32,735 nucleotides of DNA from Fibrobacter intestinalis. GTDB taxonomy: Bacteria; Fibrobacterota; Fibrobacteria; Fibrobacterales; Fibrobacteraceae. The notes under the pieces were generated by a model that had not been told where the DNA came from, ran no database searches, and saw only the letters and a list, made by a program, of their open reading frames with translations. This document shows, piece by piece, positions 15,613 through 24,003 of this stretch. The DNA lies in the NCBI RefSeq assembly GCF_900167415.1, contig NZ_FUWU01000038.1, positions 1-32,735 on the forward strand, given 5' to 3'. The position numbers and the translations under genes were made by a program. Numbering within the stretch: the stretch's first letter is position 1; the number at the start of each line of letters is the position of its first letter.

Positions 15613-15640
15613 AAAACGCTGCGGAGTCGCAGCGTTTTTT
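15613..15640 (+). terminator. Strong terminator of the outer-membrane operon
   Basis: AAAACGCTGCG, loop GAGT, CGCAGCGTTTTTT: an 11-bp stem with a run of T, 18 bases after the stop of the GH18-like gene. Confidence 0.92.
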
Positions 15641-16528
15641 GTATGGGACTTATATGAAAAATTCCACCCGATTTGCTTGTAATCACTAAAGATTTTCGCA
15701 TTGCCAAAGGAGGGGATAGGGTGAAGGGAAAAGGGGGCGTTTTGCATTTTCTTCAAAGCGGTGAAGCATCTCGTTGTTGGCGAGAAAAGTTCATCTTTTG
15801 AAAAAAATTCACCACTTTGAAAAATTCACGTTGTGAAGAGCTTCTCCATTTTGAAAAGAAGTTCCCTTGTGAAATGCCTCGTTTGAAAAAAAGTTCGCTC
15901 TTGCGAAAAAGATGTTCACACTTTTGGAAAATTTTTCATTGAGAGTATTTGATGGAGGATTGTATATAATTTCTTTTTGGATCTCAATTCCCGTTTTGTG
16001 TTGGATAATCGTTAAATTCAGGGAAAACGTCATCCCGCCGTTTTTCATCTTCTCTTATAAAAATATAGTTCAAGTTTTTAAGTGCAAAGCACGGCTTACG
16101 GAACGTCCCGAGTTTCTAGAAAAGGGTACTTCGACTGGTTCAGCAACCGATGAATGCAAGATTTTGTGAGGAATGAACGCTGCGGAAGAAGTCGTCCTTA
16201 TCGTGTTCATCGGGAGGAACTCTTGATGCGACGAAGTGCTGCACAATATTGTCCAGAAAATAAATTTCCCTCAAAAAATGATGTTCGCGCAAAAAAGTAT
16301 TGCCGCCCGCAGCAGCGGGCAAGATGTTGTACCCATCTGGTTGGAGCAGGAAAGGTGGCGGGCTTTGCCACTCTGTTCTTCCCCCTTTCCCGTGAAAGGA
16401 CACCGTACGAAAGAGCGCATTTTTGTTTGTGAACGCTGCACTCCCTACCCGCAGGAAAACTTCTTTTCCGAAATAGAAATGCTCGTGAGAAATTCTTGTT
16501 TCAAAAAAAACTCCTGTTCTGATGGCAT
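15641..16528. other. Gene-free stretch between convergent operons
   Basis: About 890 bp without a gene I can support. It contains the second TTC..GAA mini-hairpin array (15787-15930), an AT-rich part (15930-16090), a perfect hairpin GCCCGC-AGCA-GCGGGC (16305-16320), and a segment near 16100-16250 with a CTTCGACTGGTTCAG phrase that resembles common dispersed repeats. Short frames here have no signal, motif or good ribosome-binding site. Confidence 0.55.
15787..15930. repeat. Array of TTC..GAA mini-hairpins, locus 2
   Basis: Degenerate units such as AATTCACGTTGTGAAG and AAGTTCCCTTGTGAAA repeat about every 16-22 bases. They share the TTC(A)C..GTGAA core with the array at 2264. Less regular than locus 1. 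Confidence 0.6.
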
Positions 16529-16552
16529 AAAAAAGTCCGCGAAAGCGGACTT
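16529..16552 (-). terminator. Terminator of the GH8-GH5 operon
   Basis: On the minus strand AAGTCCGC, loop TTTC, GCGGACTT followed by more T. It starts 20 bases beyond the stop of the GH5 gene at 16572. Confidence 0.9.
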
Positions 16553-16571
16553 GGGGGAATACTGTATAATA

Positions 16572-18767
16572 TTAGTGTTTATTCCAATGGAAAGACGCCT
16601 GCTTGGAGCCTTGGCGAACGCGAAGAATGTAAGAACCCGTCGGAATGTTTTGCAAAGAAATCAGGTGGGTTCCGGCGGAAAGGTTCTGTTTTTGCTTGGA
16701 AAGTACTTTCCCTGCCGACGTATAAATTGCCCAGTTTACCCATCCGGATTGAGGGATTTGCAAAAGCAGACTGCCGTGTTGAATCTCGGTGCGGAACGGT
16801 GCGATTTTTGCAGAAGCAATAATGGGTGTAGCGTAGTATTCTTCTTTATTTTCTGCGGAAGCCAAAGCGCTGTCGCCGATGATCACCGTAATGCTTTTTT
16901 GGAATGCTTCCCAGTTTTCCGTTTCCGGAGCTGACGCGGTAATGCGGACTATTGCGTTGCTTGTTCCCGCTTGGATTTGTGTTGCCAACTTGGTTAGGTA
17001 AGGCGTTGATTCTTTATCGTTGTAGGTATAGCTGGTAGCGGTTCCTCCATTTAATGTGGTGTCGGGGAGTGCGTTTGCTTCGCTGAGTTCGCCAAGAGTG
17101 AGCGTGCGGTTTTTGAATTTCGAATGAAGACGCTGTTGTCCTTTTGCAAAAATAACCGTGATGGTATCATTTAAAGCGCGATATCCAGTGACTGCCGGGG
17201 CGGACACGACAATTTTTCCTTCGCCATAGGATCCTGTGAATTGAAGCATGGGCAGCGAGACTCCGTATGTTGCACCATAACAATAGTTTTTATTGTTGCA
17301 GATTCCCATTTTGACCGAGAAAAGGTCCGGGGACAAAGATTGGAAGGACATCTTCCCTCCCTCTACGGTGGTCGATTTTTTTGCTAGAAGGGTTTCAAAA
17401 TCGCTGCTGCCCGTGTAATTTCTCATTTCGTGGCCTTGAGAGCAGTTTCCCCCATAGCGGCAGGTAAAATCCGTGATTTCAGAGGTTTGCTTGGGTTCCT
17501 CTTCGACAACGATGACGGATTCGGAACCGTCATTTCCGGTAAGAATGGCAAAGCCTGCACCAACGATGGATGCCGTGGAACCAGATACGGAAACGGCTTC
17601 GGTATTGCTGGACGTGTAAGAGCAGCCTGCTGTTAAATCCACAGAACCGGCGGTTTCGCTGACGGTCTTGCTTTTGAAGTGGCAGGAGCCGGATTTGCCT
17701 GCGACAAGGGAGTCCGCCCAGGGGCGAATGTGTTTTTGAAGATAGTTTTTGACGATGGTTCCAGAGGCGGTGTAGCTTGCATTATTCAATGCCTCTTGGG
17801 TAGTCAAGTTTTCGGAACCGTCAAAAATGGCGGAGCCCTCTTCAGAATTATCGACAGTGCTTCGGTATTGGCGCAGGCTCCAATTGCAGTTGCTGATATT
17901 GTTCTGATCCATGAACGTGAGCCATTCATTTGTGGCACTTTCGTTGGCTGTCCCTTTTCCGTCGGCGCTAGTTGTACCCCATTCCGAAATGAATACGGCA
18001 TTTCCGCTGTTCATGGCGGCGGAGGCTCTAGTTCCGTAAGTGCTGACGCTGTGCGTACCAGCATAAAAATGAAGAACGTAGGCGATATTTGTTCCGCTGA
18101 CCCCGCCGTATGAAGAAAGCTGCGACCAGCTCGGCGTTCCGACAAGAATTAAATTTTGTGTGAATTGGCGGATTTTAGGAACAATGGTATTTGCGTAATT
18201 GGAAATTACCGACCAGCTTTGATTCACGGGTTCATTGAAAATTTCGAAAATCACGTTGGGTACATCGGCGTATTTCTGTGCCACCTTTGTAAAGAATTCT
18301 TCCGCTAGGGACTGTTCTTCGTTCGCGCGGTGGCTGTGCCAGTCGATGATAATATAAATGTCGTTTTTGATGGCGGCTTCCACCATCTGTTCCAGCAATG
18401 CCAAATTGCTGCTGGGATTGCCTTTATAGGAGTAGTTTTCGTCCAAAGGGTCGCTCTCATCCGCTTTGTAATGTTCGATGCCCATGGCAAAACGGAACAC
18501 GTCAATTCCCAGATTTTTAGCCGCCCAGGAAATGACCTCGGGATTGTAGTATTGTGAGCCGGTGGCGTCCGACCAGAAAAGGCTTACGCCGCGCAAAACT
18601 ACTTGTTTGTTGTTTTTTAGGCTGATGATTTTGCTGCCGCTAGTGCCAAGGGCTCCATAATTTTGGACGGGACCTACGCGAATCGGTTTGGCAGAGCTGA
18701 CGTCGGCAAAAGCTGTTGCAGAAAACGCCAACACGCTTGCGCAAAGAAACTTGGTGAATGTTTTCAT
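16572..18767 (-). CDS. GH5 (subfamily 2-like) endoglucanase with Ig-like repeats and T9SS tail
   Basis: 731 residues. Signal peptide 1-21 (ends AFA before DVSS). The GH5 domain spans about 30-345: RGVSLFWSD (59-67), DWHSHRANEEQ (142-152), acid/base Glu179 in FNEP, VLHFYAGTHS (231-240) and nucleophile Glu262 in ISEWGTT. This pattern fits GH5_2 endoglucanases of the Bacillus/Erwinia type. A bacterial Ig-like segment follows (SSNTEAVSVSGSTASIVGAG), then further beta-rich repeats (about 430-650) of unclear family. The C-terminal 60 residues (WAIYTSAGKVLSKQ ... GSYILRVRQGSK) match a type A T9SS sorting domain, so export through the type IX system to the surface is likely. AGGAGA precedes the ATG. 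The upstream GH8 gene ends 37 bp away, so the two are probably one transcript. Substrate: soluble or amorphous cellulose/beta-glucan. Confidence 0.92.
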   Translation of the reverse strand: MKTFTKFLCASVLAFSATAFADVSSAKPIRVGPVQNYGALGTSGSKIISLKNNKQVVLRGVSLFWSDATGSQYYNPEVISWAAKNLGIDVFRFAMGIEHYKADESDPLDENYSYKGNPSSNLALLEQMVEAAIKNDIYIIIDWHSHRANEEQSLAEEFFTKVAQKYADVPNVIFEIFNEPVNQSWSVISNYANTIVPKIRQFTQNLILVGTPSWSQLSSYGGVSGTNIAYVLHFYAGTHSVSTYGTRASAAMNSGNAVFISEWGTTSADGKGTANESATNEWLTFMDQNNISNCNWSLRQYRSTVDNSEEGSAIFDGSENLTTQEALNNASYTASGTIVKNYLQKHIRPWADSLVAGKSGSCHFKSKTVSETAGSVDLTAGCSYTSSNTEAVSVSGSTASIVGAGFAILTGNDGSESVIVVEEEPKQTSEITDFTCRYGGNCSQGHEMRNYTGSSDFETLLAKKSTTVEGGKMSFQSLSPDLFSVKMGICNNKNYCYGATYGVSLPMLQFTGSYGEGKIVVSAPAVTGYRALNDTITVIFAKGQQRLHSKFKNRTLTLGELSEANALPDTTLNGGTATSYTYNDKESTPYLTKLATQIQAGTSNAIVRITASAPETENWEAFQKSITVIIGDSALASAENKEEYYATPIIASAKIAPFRTEIQHGSLLLQIPQSGWVNWAIYTSAGKVLSKQKQNLSAGTHLISLQNIPTGSYILRVRQGSKQASFHWNKH

Positions 18768-18804
18768 AAAATTCTCCTAAAAAAGGACCCAATCCCGAGA
18801 AAGT

Positions 18805-21006
18805 TTATTTTTGAATTTTCAAGAACTGCAATGTTTTTGCCGTTGAAAGACGCAAAACGTAAAGCCCACGGGCTGGTGCCAGTTCGTCCAGGGCGATTTC
18901 GCCCGAACCATTCAGCATCCTGGTGGAAAGAAGCGTCCCGTTCAGGTTGTAAACGCTGAGTTTGGCGTTGTTCCCGACGGCGTTGAAATGGACGATGTTG
19001 CCGCTCTGACGGAGCAAAGCCTTGGTTAGTGCTTCCGTTTTGGGAATGGCATTTTGCCCGCTCAATGCTTTGACAACATTTCCGTTGCGATCCTGCAAAG
19101 CGATTTCGGCCAAGTCAAAAGAGGCATAGCCCGCTTTTTGCATTTTTACGTCGAATTTGACTCCGCGGACTGCTTTAAGAACATCGCTGGCGCTGATGAC
19201 TCCATTCAGATTTGTCCATGCAGGGTAGGTGAGAGTGTTGAAATCGTTGTTTGCATTAGCGGTGATATCAATATCGATAGTTCTCCATTCGTCGTCCGTC
19301 GGTTGCAGGAAGTAGCCGGGTTCGCCACCTTCTTTGTCCTGATTCAGGGTTTCCTGGTCTAGAAGGGCGAAACGTATAACCCCTTTGCTACGGTAGGTAA
19401 TGCGGACGTTGGCAAGGTCGCTCAAATCGTGGTAGGACTGCTCAGAATCAAAGGAGCAGGCGATTCCGGCAAATGGGTATTTCAAATTAGGATCGGTGCT
19501 GTAGGTGGGTTCCGGGGCGATGAACATTTCCATTGAAGCGATGTTTTTTCCGTCAGTCTGCTGGAAAATGCCCGAACTTCCCGAATCGGGGAACATTTTG
19601 GTTACGCCGAGGTCATCGGAATAGACTCCCCAGTGGGCAAGACCGGAAATGGTGGGCTGGAGAGCTGTGTCCTGCAAAACGCCGATGGGCTGTTTGGGGG
19701 TCTGCACATTGGCCGGATTCGGAACAAAGTCCGTGTAGTTGGTCATGTTGTAGAAATTGGGCATATTGCCGGTGAGCAGAAGCATATACAGAACATTCAA
19801 GGTCGATGCAAAATATTCTTCGCCGACTTTAGCGCGGAGGGAATCCTTGCCTTTGGTATTAGTGAGGGTATAGTAAAGGCCTTCTAAATACGATTTGGGA
19901 TCGTCTGCGGAAAGCATAGAAAGACCTAGGCCTCCGGTAAAATCAGAGGAAACATAGACGTCGTTGTCCGAAGAGCCGTCCACATTGTACCCCGGCAGGA
20001 TCATGCCGGCGTAACCATAGGAAGCGGAATCCAGCCACGGAACGATTTTATCGTTGGATGTTTTGGCTTTCGAAATGCCATACCAGGCGTAGCCCCATGC
20101 CATGCGCCATGGCGTACGGGTCGCATCGTTGTAAAATCCGAGATAGCCGCTGGTGACCGATGCGTTTGTTTCGGTAGGCTGGTGAGTGTTCCAGTCGCAC
20201 CAGTCGGGCATGAGTCCCGTTTTGGCATTTTGGCAAAGCTGTACTTCGCTTGTGGCCTTGTCCACTGCGGTTTGCCAAAAGGCATCGTTGGTAATTTCGT
20301 AAAAGAGCTGGAATGCGGCGACGGCAGCGTAGCTGGGATTAAAGGCGTCGTTCCAGTTGCTGCCCGGACGGATGGAAGCGTCGCTATTCATATCGTTGCT
20401 TTTGATCCAGGCGATAAGCTGTTTGGCTTCGTTGAGGTAGGTGGGGTTGTTCCACTGTTTGGATGCCATCACCAGGGCGACCGCTGCGTCAAATTCGGCA
20501 TCGCTTGCTGTACCGGAACCGATGCTTCCGTCATAATTGTCCACCTGCCATTCCATGCCTTGACCGCTCCAGCTGCTGCAACCGTTGCCGTTCAGACCTT
20601 TGCCGTAGCACTTCCAGTATTTCCATAGCTTGTCGAATTCCGACTGGTGATCTTCATTTGTAGAGGACATATAGACCATCAGGAGCATTCCGTAGGCGAT
20701 GCCTTCCGAAACGGAAAGTTCGGCATGGGAGTTCGGGCTGATGATTCGCGCTGTTCCCGAGGGCATTGCTTTATTGGCGTTTTCGGATGCGCCACCGTAT
20801 TTGGCGTAAAATGTTCCCGCTTCGGTGTACCACGCCTTTTTCCAAACATTGAAATGGCTTTTGATAGAGTCCGTTACGGCAGATTGAAACGTGTTGCCAT
20901 AGGGATAAGCCTTATTTTGCGGAAAGGGATATTGGGGGGCGGCGTTTGCCACGGAAAACGCAGCAAGGCCAAGAAACAATAGAAAGGATTTCGATAAATT
21001 TTTCAT
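18805..21006 (-). CDS. GH8 endoglucanase with T9SS tail
   Basis: 733 residues. Signal peptide of about 22 residues ending NAA/APQYPFPQ. The inverting GH8 domain (about 24-420) shows the acid Glu101 in SVSEGIAYGM, the family signature ASDAEFDAAVAL around Asp169, and NDATRTPWRMAW, where Asp294 sits at the position of the GH8a base. A roughly 190-residue beta-rich region follows (about 450-650), resembling a carbohydrate-binding galactose-like domain (Y.DLSDLANVRITYRSKG, WRTIDIDITANAN, FDLAEIAL). The C-terminal part (LSVYNLNGTLLSTRM ... GLYVLRLS) is a T9SS-type sorting domain. A weak GGGAA precedes the ATG at 21006. First gene of the GH8-GH5 pair. Expected role: surface endoglucanase on cellulose or mixed-linkage glucan; xylan is the main alternative in this family. 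Confidence 0.92.
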   Translation of the reverse strand: MKNLSKSFLLFLGLAAFSVANAAPQYPFPQNKAYPYGNTFQSAVTDSIKSHFNVWKKAWYTEAGTFYAKYGGASENANKAMPSGTARIISPNSHAELSVSEGIAYGMLLMVYMSSTNEDHQSEFDKLWKYWKCYGKGLNGNGCSSWSGQGMEWQVDNYDGSIGSGTASDAEFDAAVALVMASKQWNNPTYLNEAKQLIAWIKSNDMNSDASIRPGSNWNDAFNPSYAAVAAFQLFYEITNDAFWQTAVDKATSEVQLCQNAKTGLMPDWCDWNTHQPTETNASVTSGYLGFYNDATRTPWRMAWGYAWYGISKAKTSNDKIVPWLDSASYGYAGMILPGYNVDGSSDNDVYVSSDFTGGLGLSMLSADDPKSYLEGLYYTLTNTKGKDSLRAKVGEEYFASTLNVLYMLLLTGNMPNFYNMTNYTDFVPNPANVQTPKQPIGVLQDTALQPTISGLAHWGVYSDDLGVTKMFPDSGSSGIFQQTDGKNIASMEMFIAPEPTYSTDPNLKYPFAGIACSFDSEQSYHDLSDLANVRITYRSKGVIRFALLDQETLNQDKEGGEPGYFLQPTDDEWRTIDIDITANANNDFNTLTYPAWTNLNGVISASDVLKAVRGVKFDVKMQKAGYASFDLAEIALQDRNGNVVKALSGQNAIPKTEALTKALLRQSGNIVHFNAVGNNAKLSVYNLNGTLLSTRMLNGSGEIALDELAPARGLYVLRLSTAKTLQFLKIQK

Positions 21007-21089
21007 ATATTCCCAAAAATAAGCGATAAATTTTGAACGGGGAGCTTTTTTCGTGTATAAAATTATTAAAGAATGCGTTGTGTAATCTG

Positions 21090-21118
21090 GATAAAATTCT
21101 AAAAGTGTTTTGCGTCAA
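21090..21118 (-). promoter_or_regulatory. Weak candidate promoter of the GH8-GH5 operon
   Basis: On the minus strand TTGACG (21118-21113), 17-bp spacer, TTTATC (21095-21090), about 84 bases before the ATG. The -35 is good, the -10 poor. Another AT-rich box nearer the gene (around 21051-21066, TTTTATAC) is an alternative. Confidence 0.3.
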
Positions 21119-21227
21119 TTTTGAAAAGTAAAAAAGAATTAACAATGAAAAACGTCTTGATGGTGGGGTCTTTTGAAAAAAAAAGTTAGCGTAGGAAAAA
21201 ATCTCTTTCTTTTTTGTGGAAAAAAGA

Positions 21228-21233
21228 TATATT
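21228..21233 (+). promoter_or_regulatory. -10-like box before the small T9SS cargo gene
   Basis: TATATT, about 52 bases before the ATG at 21286. No convincing -35. The box matches those before the operons at 6285 and 25174. Confidence 0.45.
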
Positions 21234-21285
21234 AAATGGCAAACCGTCCTTATTGGACATTCACATTAACAAGAGAGAGAAAACT

Positions 21286-22194
21286 ATGAACAAGAAAATC
21301 TTTGCTGCAACCGCCGTTCTTGCCGCAGTGGCCATGTCTTTCGGCTTGGAAACCTGGGTAGGTGCCAATAGCGAATACCGTATCGAAACGGGTTTTGACG
21401 ATGGCACGGACACATACGGCTATTGGTATGATTATAACGATGCCAACGATGGCGGTTCTTCCACCATTACATGGCCTGTTGAGAAGGGCAATGAATATGA
21501 CGACAATGCGCTGGACCCGATTATTGATTACTGTAGCGGCCTTTGCGCAACCGTGTCTCTGGGTGCTGGCTTTGACTACCCGTTCGTGGGTGTCGGCTTC
21601 AACGTTTCCGGCGGCGACCAAAAGGGTGAGGATGTTTCTAGCTGGGGTGGTATTTGCATTGGTTACAAATCCACGGGCATTGCTCCGGCACTCGAAATCT
21701 CTCCGGAAGACGAAGGCACTGTGACTGAATACAATAACTACAAGGCTGCGTTGAAAATTGCAGCGACTCCAACGGTTGCAAACCTCGCTTGGAGCGACTT
21801 TAAGCAGGAAGCCGGTTGGGGCAAGAAAGTCAATCAGTCTGAAGTTCTTGCGAAGACCGCTGCTGTCAAGTTCAAGATGGCCGGCAAGGCTGGTGCTACC
21901 ACCGAATTTAACATCACGACTATCGGTGAATACGGCAAGTGCGATGGCTCTGCTATCCAGTCTGTAAAGGCTGCTTCTGCTTTGAAAGCTTCTGTTGTTG
22001 GTCGCACCCTTTCCCTCTCCGGTGTCAAGGCTGGTGCAACGGTTGAAATTCTCAACCTCCAGGGTCAGGTGATGCTGAAGAGCGTTCTCAACTCTGCCAA
22101 CGCTTCCCTGTATCTCGCCAACATGGATGCCGGTATCTACATGGTTCGTGTTGCTGGTCAGGCAAACCTCAGCCAGAAGATCGTTCTCAAGTAA
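21286..22194 (+). CDS. Secreted CBM-like protein with T9SS tail
   Basis: 302 residues, no catalytic motif recognised. Signal peptide of about 20 residues (MNKKIFAATAVLAAVAMSFG). The main domain (about 22-225) is beta-rich with Trp, Tyr and Gly (ETWVGANSEYRIETGFDDG, YGYWYDYNDAND, VGFNVSGGD, SWGGICIGYKS, LAWSDFKQE). This looks like a CBM11/CIA30-type galactose-binding fold found in Fibrobacter secreted proteins. The C-terminal 75 residues (ALKASVVGRTLSLSGV ... AGIYMVRVAGQ) form a T9SS-type sorting domain. The ATG at 21286 follows GAGAGAG and starts the signal peptide; the frame is open upstream to 21214. It has its own -10 box and strong terminator. Codons are noticeably uniform (many AAC, AAG, GGT, CTC), which hints at high expression. 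Likely a surface glycan-binding protein. Confidence 0.8.
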   Translation: MNKKIFAATAVLAAVAMSFGLETWVGANSEYRIETGFDDGTDTYGYWYDYNDANDGGSSTITWPVEKGNEYDDNALDPIIDYCSGLCATVSLGAGFDYPFVGVGFNVSGGDQKGEDVSSWGGICIGYKSTGIAPALEISPEDEGTVTEYNNYKAALKIAATPTVANLAWSDFKQEAGWGKKVNQSEVLAKTAAVKFKMAGKAGATTEFNITTIGEYGKCDGSAIQSVKAASALKASVVGRTLSLSGVKAGATVEILNLQGQVMLKSVLNSANASLYLANMDAGIYMVRVAGQANLSQKIVLK

Positions 22195-22218
22195 TTGAGT
22201 CCAAATTTTGGAAAATGG

Positions 22219-22253
22219 AATGGAATCTGTGATACAGATTCCATTCTTTTTTT
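22219..22253 (+). terminator. Terminator after the CBM-like gene
   Basis: AATGGAATCTG, loop TGATA, CAGATTCCATT, C and seven T: a perfect 11-bp stem with T-tract. Confidence 0.93.
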
Positions 22254-22266
22254 GTAAGTGAAAATT

Positions 22267-22298
22267 TTGCTTTCTTTTTTAGGCGTGCTGTATATATT
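22267..22298 (+). promoter_or_regulatory. Candidate promoter of the GH8 lipoprotein gene
   Basis: TTGCTT (22267-22272), 18-bp spacer, TATATATT (22291-22298), about 50 bases before the ATG at 22349 and just after the previous terminator. Confidence 0.55.
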
Positions 22299-22348
22299 TA
22301 GGGTGTTCTAAAATCGTATTTTGCGATGCGAAAATTTGTGGAGATCCT

Positions 22349-23710
22349 ATGAAGTTTAAGTTTCCGATTTGTTCTTTAGCGTTGTGCGCTTTGTTTGGTT
22401 TGAGCGCATGTTCAGACAGCAGCTCGTCGTCGGGGGATGATTCTAATTCGAGTTCGTCGGTTTCGATTGTTGTGCCGGGTAGTTCTTCCGGTGGGGCGCA
22501 GTCGGAGGTCGGCAGGCTCCCTGCTACGGCAAACGCCCAGTATCCGGACGCGTTGTATCCTGTGTGGAAAGATTTCCATTACATAACATTGGAAGACGAA
22601 GCGACCAGATATCCGAATTGGGGAGCTGAATTTGGTGAAATCTTTGCCCCGTATATTGCTCAGGGTTTGTCTGCTGGTCGCGTTATCTGGTCCACTTCCA
22701 CCAACAACAACTGCTGGATTGATGAAGCAAGTGGTTCGCCGATGTATAAACGTGGCTGTACGGTATCGGAAGGTATTGGATATGGTATGCTGATTACCTT
22801 GTTTGCCGGTGACTGGGACGCTTTCAATCGTCTTTGGATTTACAGCAAGGCGTATCGCAATACACCTTATGCTGGAGGAAACGGCTTGATGCCTTGGCTC
22901 ACCGCTTCGTTTTCCTGGACTATTCCTGATGACGCCAGCGCAACCGATGCCGATTTGGACATCGCTACCTCCTTGATCGTCGCCTATTATATGACGGGAA
23001 ATTCGGCGTATTTGGAAGACGCTTTGACTTTGGTCGCCGCCCTTTGGGAACACGAAATCAACAAATCCAATCTGTTGATTTATTCGGGTGACACGCCTAT
23101 GTGGACCGGAAGCGATCCGGTTTATAACTTGAGCTACTTCTCTCCGGTTGCACTGCGCCTGTTTGCCATGGTGGACCCCAATCACGATTGGACGGGTGTA
23201 CTGAATGCCGAATATGCGTATATGCAGCAGGTTCAAAAGGCGGGAACTGGCGTTTTCCCGGATTGGAGCAATGGTGCTGGAGTGGCGGTGAATCCGAACA
23301 ACAACTCGGCGGACAAGACCTATTGGACCTTTAACAAGGAATCGGTGCGCATTCCGTGGCGTCTCGCTTGGGATTACTACTGGTTCCAGGATGATCGTGC
23401 GGCACAGGTGTTGAACACCTTGAACTCTTTCATTTCTGCCAAGTCGGGTGGCGATCCGGTGAATCTTCCGGCGACCAACTTTACTTGGAATGAATCGGCC
23501 GGACCGGATATTGTGAATTCGAAACTTTCGCTGCACTGGAAAGGTGCTTGGTGTCTAACAGCCATGGCGGGAGCCGACAGCTGGATGGATGCCTGTGCGG
23601 CGGACTTCAATGCCCAAATAATGGAAACGTCGGCTTCAAGCTATTTCATCAATATTCTGCATATCATGATGAGTCAGCTGATGAACGGAAAATATGTCAA
23701 GCCGTTCTAG
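22349..23710 (+). CDS. GH8 endoglucanase-like lipoprotein
   Basis: 453 residues. The signal peptide ends LSAC with lipidated Cys21; a Ser/Asp-rich linker (22-50) follows, then a GH8 catalytic domain to the end. The acid Glu141 lies in TVSEGIGYGM and the GH8 signature ASATDADLDIATSLIVA covers Asp200 and Asp202. At the site aligned by eye with the GH8a base Asp, this protein has Glu331 (NKESVRIPWRLAWDY), while the neighbouring GH8 at 18805 has Asp. This may mark a different GH8 subgroup or altered activity. GGAG lies seven bases before the ATG at 22349. There is no T9SS tail, so it is probably membrane-anchored, unlike the other GH8. Substrate is likely beta-1,4-glucan or xylan. Own promoter and terminator. 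Confidence 0.9.
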   Translation: MKFKFPICSLALCALFGLSACSDSSSSSGDDSNSSSSVSIVVPGSSSGGAQSEVGRLPATANAQYPDALYPVWKDFHYITLEDEATRYPNWGAEFGEIFAPYIAQGLSAGRVIWSTSTNNNCWIDEASGSPMYKRGCTVSEGIGYGMLITLFAGDWDAFNRLWIYSKAYRNTPYAGGNGLMPWLTASFSWTIPDDASATDADLDIATSLIVAYYMTGNSAYLEDALTLVAALWEHEINKSNLLIYSGDTPMWTGSDPVYNLSYFSPVALRLFAMVDPNHDWTGVLNAEYAYMQQVQKAGTGVFPDWSNGAGVAVNPNNNSADKTYWTFNKESVRIPWRLAWDYYWFQDDRAAQVLNTLNSFISAKSGGDPVNLPATNFTWNESAGPDIVNSKLSLHWKGAWCLTAMAGADSWMDACAADFNAQIMETSASSYFINILHIMMSQLMNGKYVKPF

Positions 23711-23735
23711 TACGATTTGAATTTTCGTTGTGAAA

Positions 23736-23764
23736 GCGTCCGGTTATATGCCGGGCGTTTTTTT
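23736..23764 (+). terminator. Terminator after the GH8 lipoprotein gene
   Basis: CGTCCGG, loop TTATATG, CCGGGCG (one G-T pair) followed by seven T, about 25 bases after the stop. Confidence 0.85.
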
Positions 23765-23829
23765 GTGCTTGGATGGAATAAGCGCTCTCTAAAAATTCAT
23801 TTTCAAAAAAATCGCTTGCGTGAGAGCGG

Positions 23830-23988
23830 TTGGTTAAAGCGCTTAATGAGCTTGCCAAACTAGTTGAAGCACAGTCAGGAGAACGGCCTTCCTTAATTCT
23901 TGCCAACGCAAAAACTTTTTACGAAAAAAGGTTTCCACAAAAGCTTCTCTCGAGCGTTGTACAAGATGGAGGCTTAAAAATTTCATCT
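23830..23988 (+). pseudogene. Possible remnant reading frame upstream of the Rpn gene
   Basis: In frame with the Rpn gene, and starting just after a stop codon, this stretch encodes about 50 residues that look protein-like (ALNELAKLVEAQSG, ILANAKTFYEKRFPQKLLSS). It lacks a good start or ribosome-binding site and runs into the strong Shine-Dalgarno of the next gene. It could be the 3' end of a lost gene. I do not recognise the family. Confidence 0.25.
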
Positions 23989-24003
23989 TCAAGGAGGAAA
24001 CCT

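Noticed and set aside
15912-16169. Small plus-strand frame with a hydrophobic stretch
   Set aside because: No ribosome-binding site, starts inside the mini-hairpin array, and the protein resembles nothing known. Left as gene-free DNA.
22412-23536. 374-residue minus-strand frame opposite the GH8 lipoprotein
   Set aside because: The GH8 active-site motifs and lipobox are on the plus strand.
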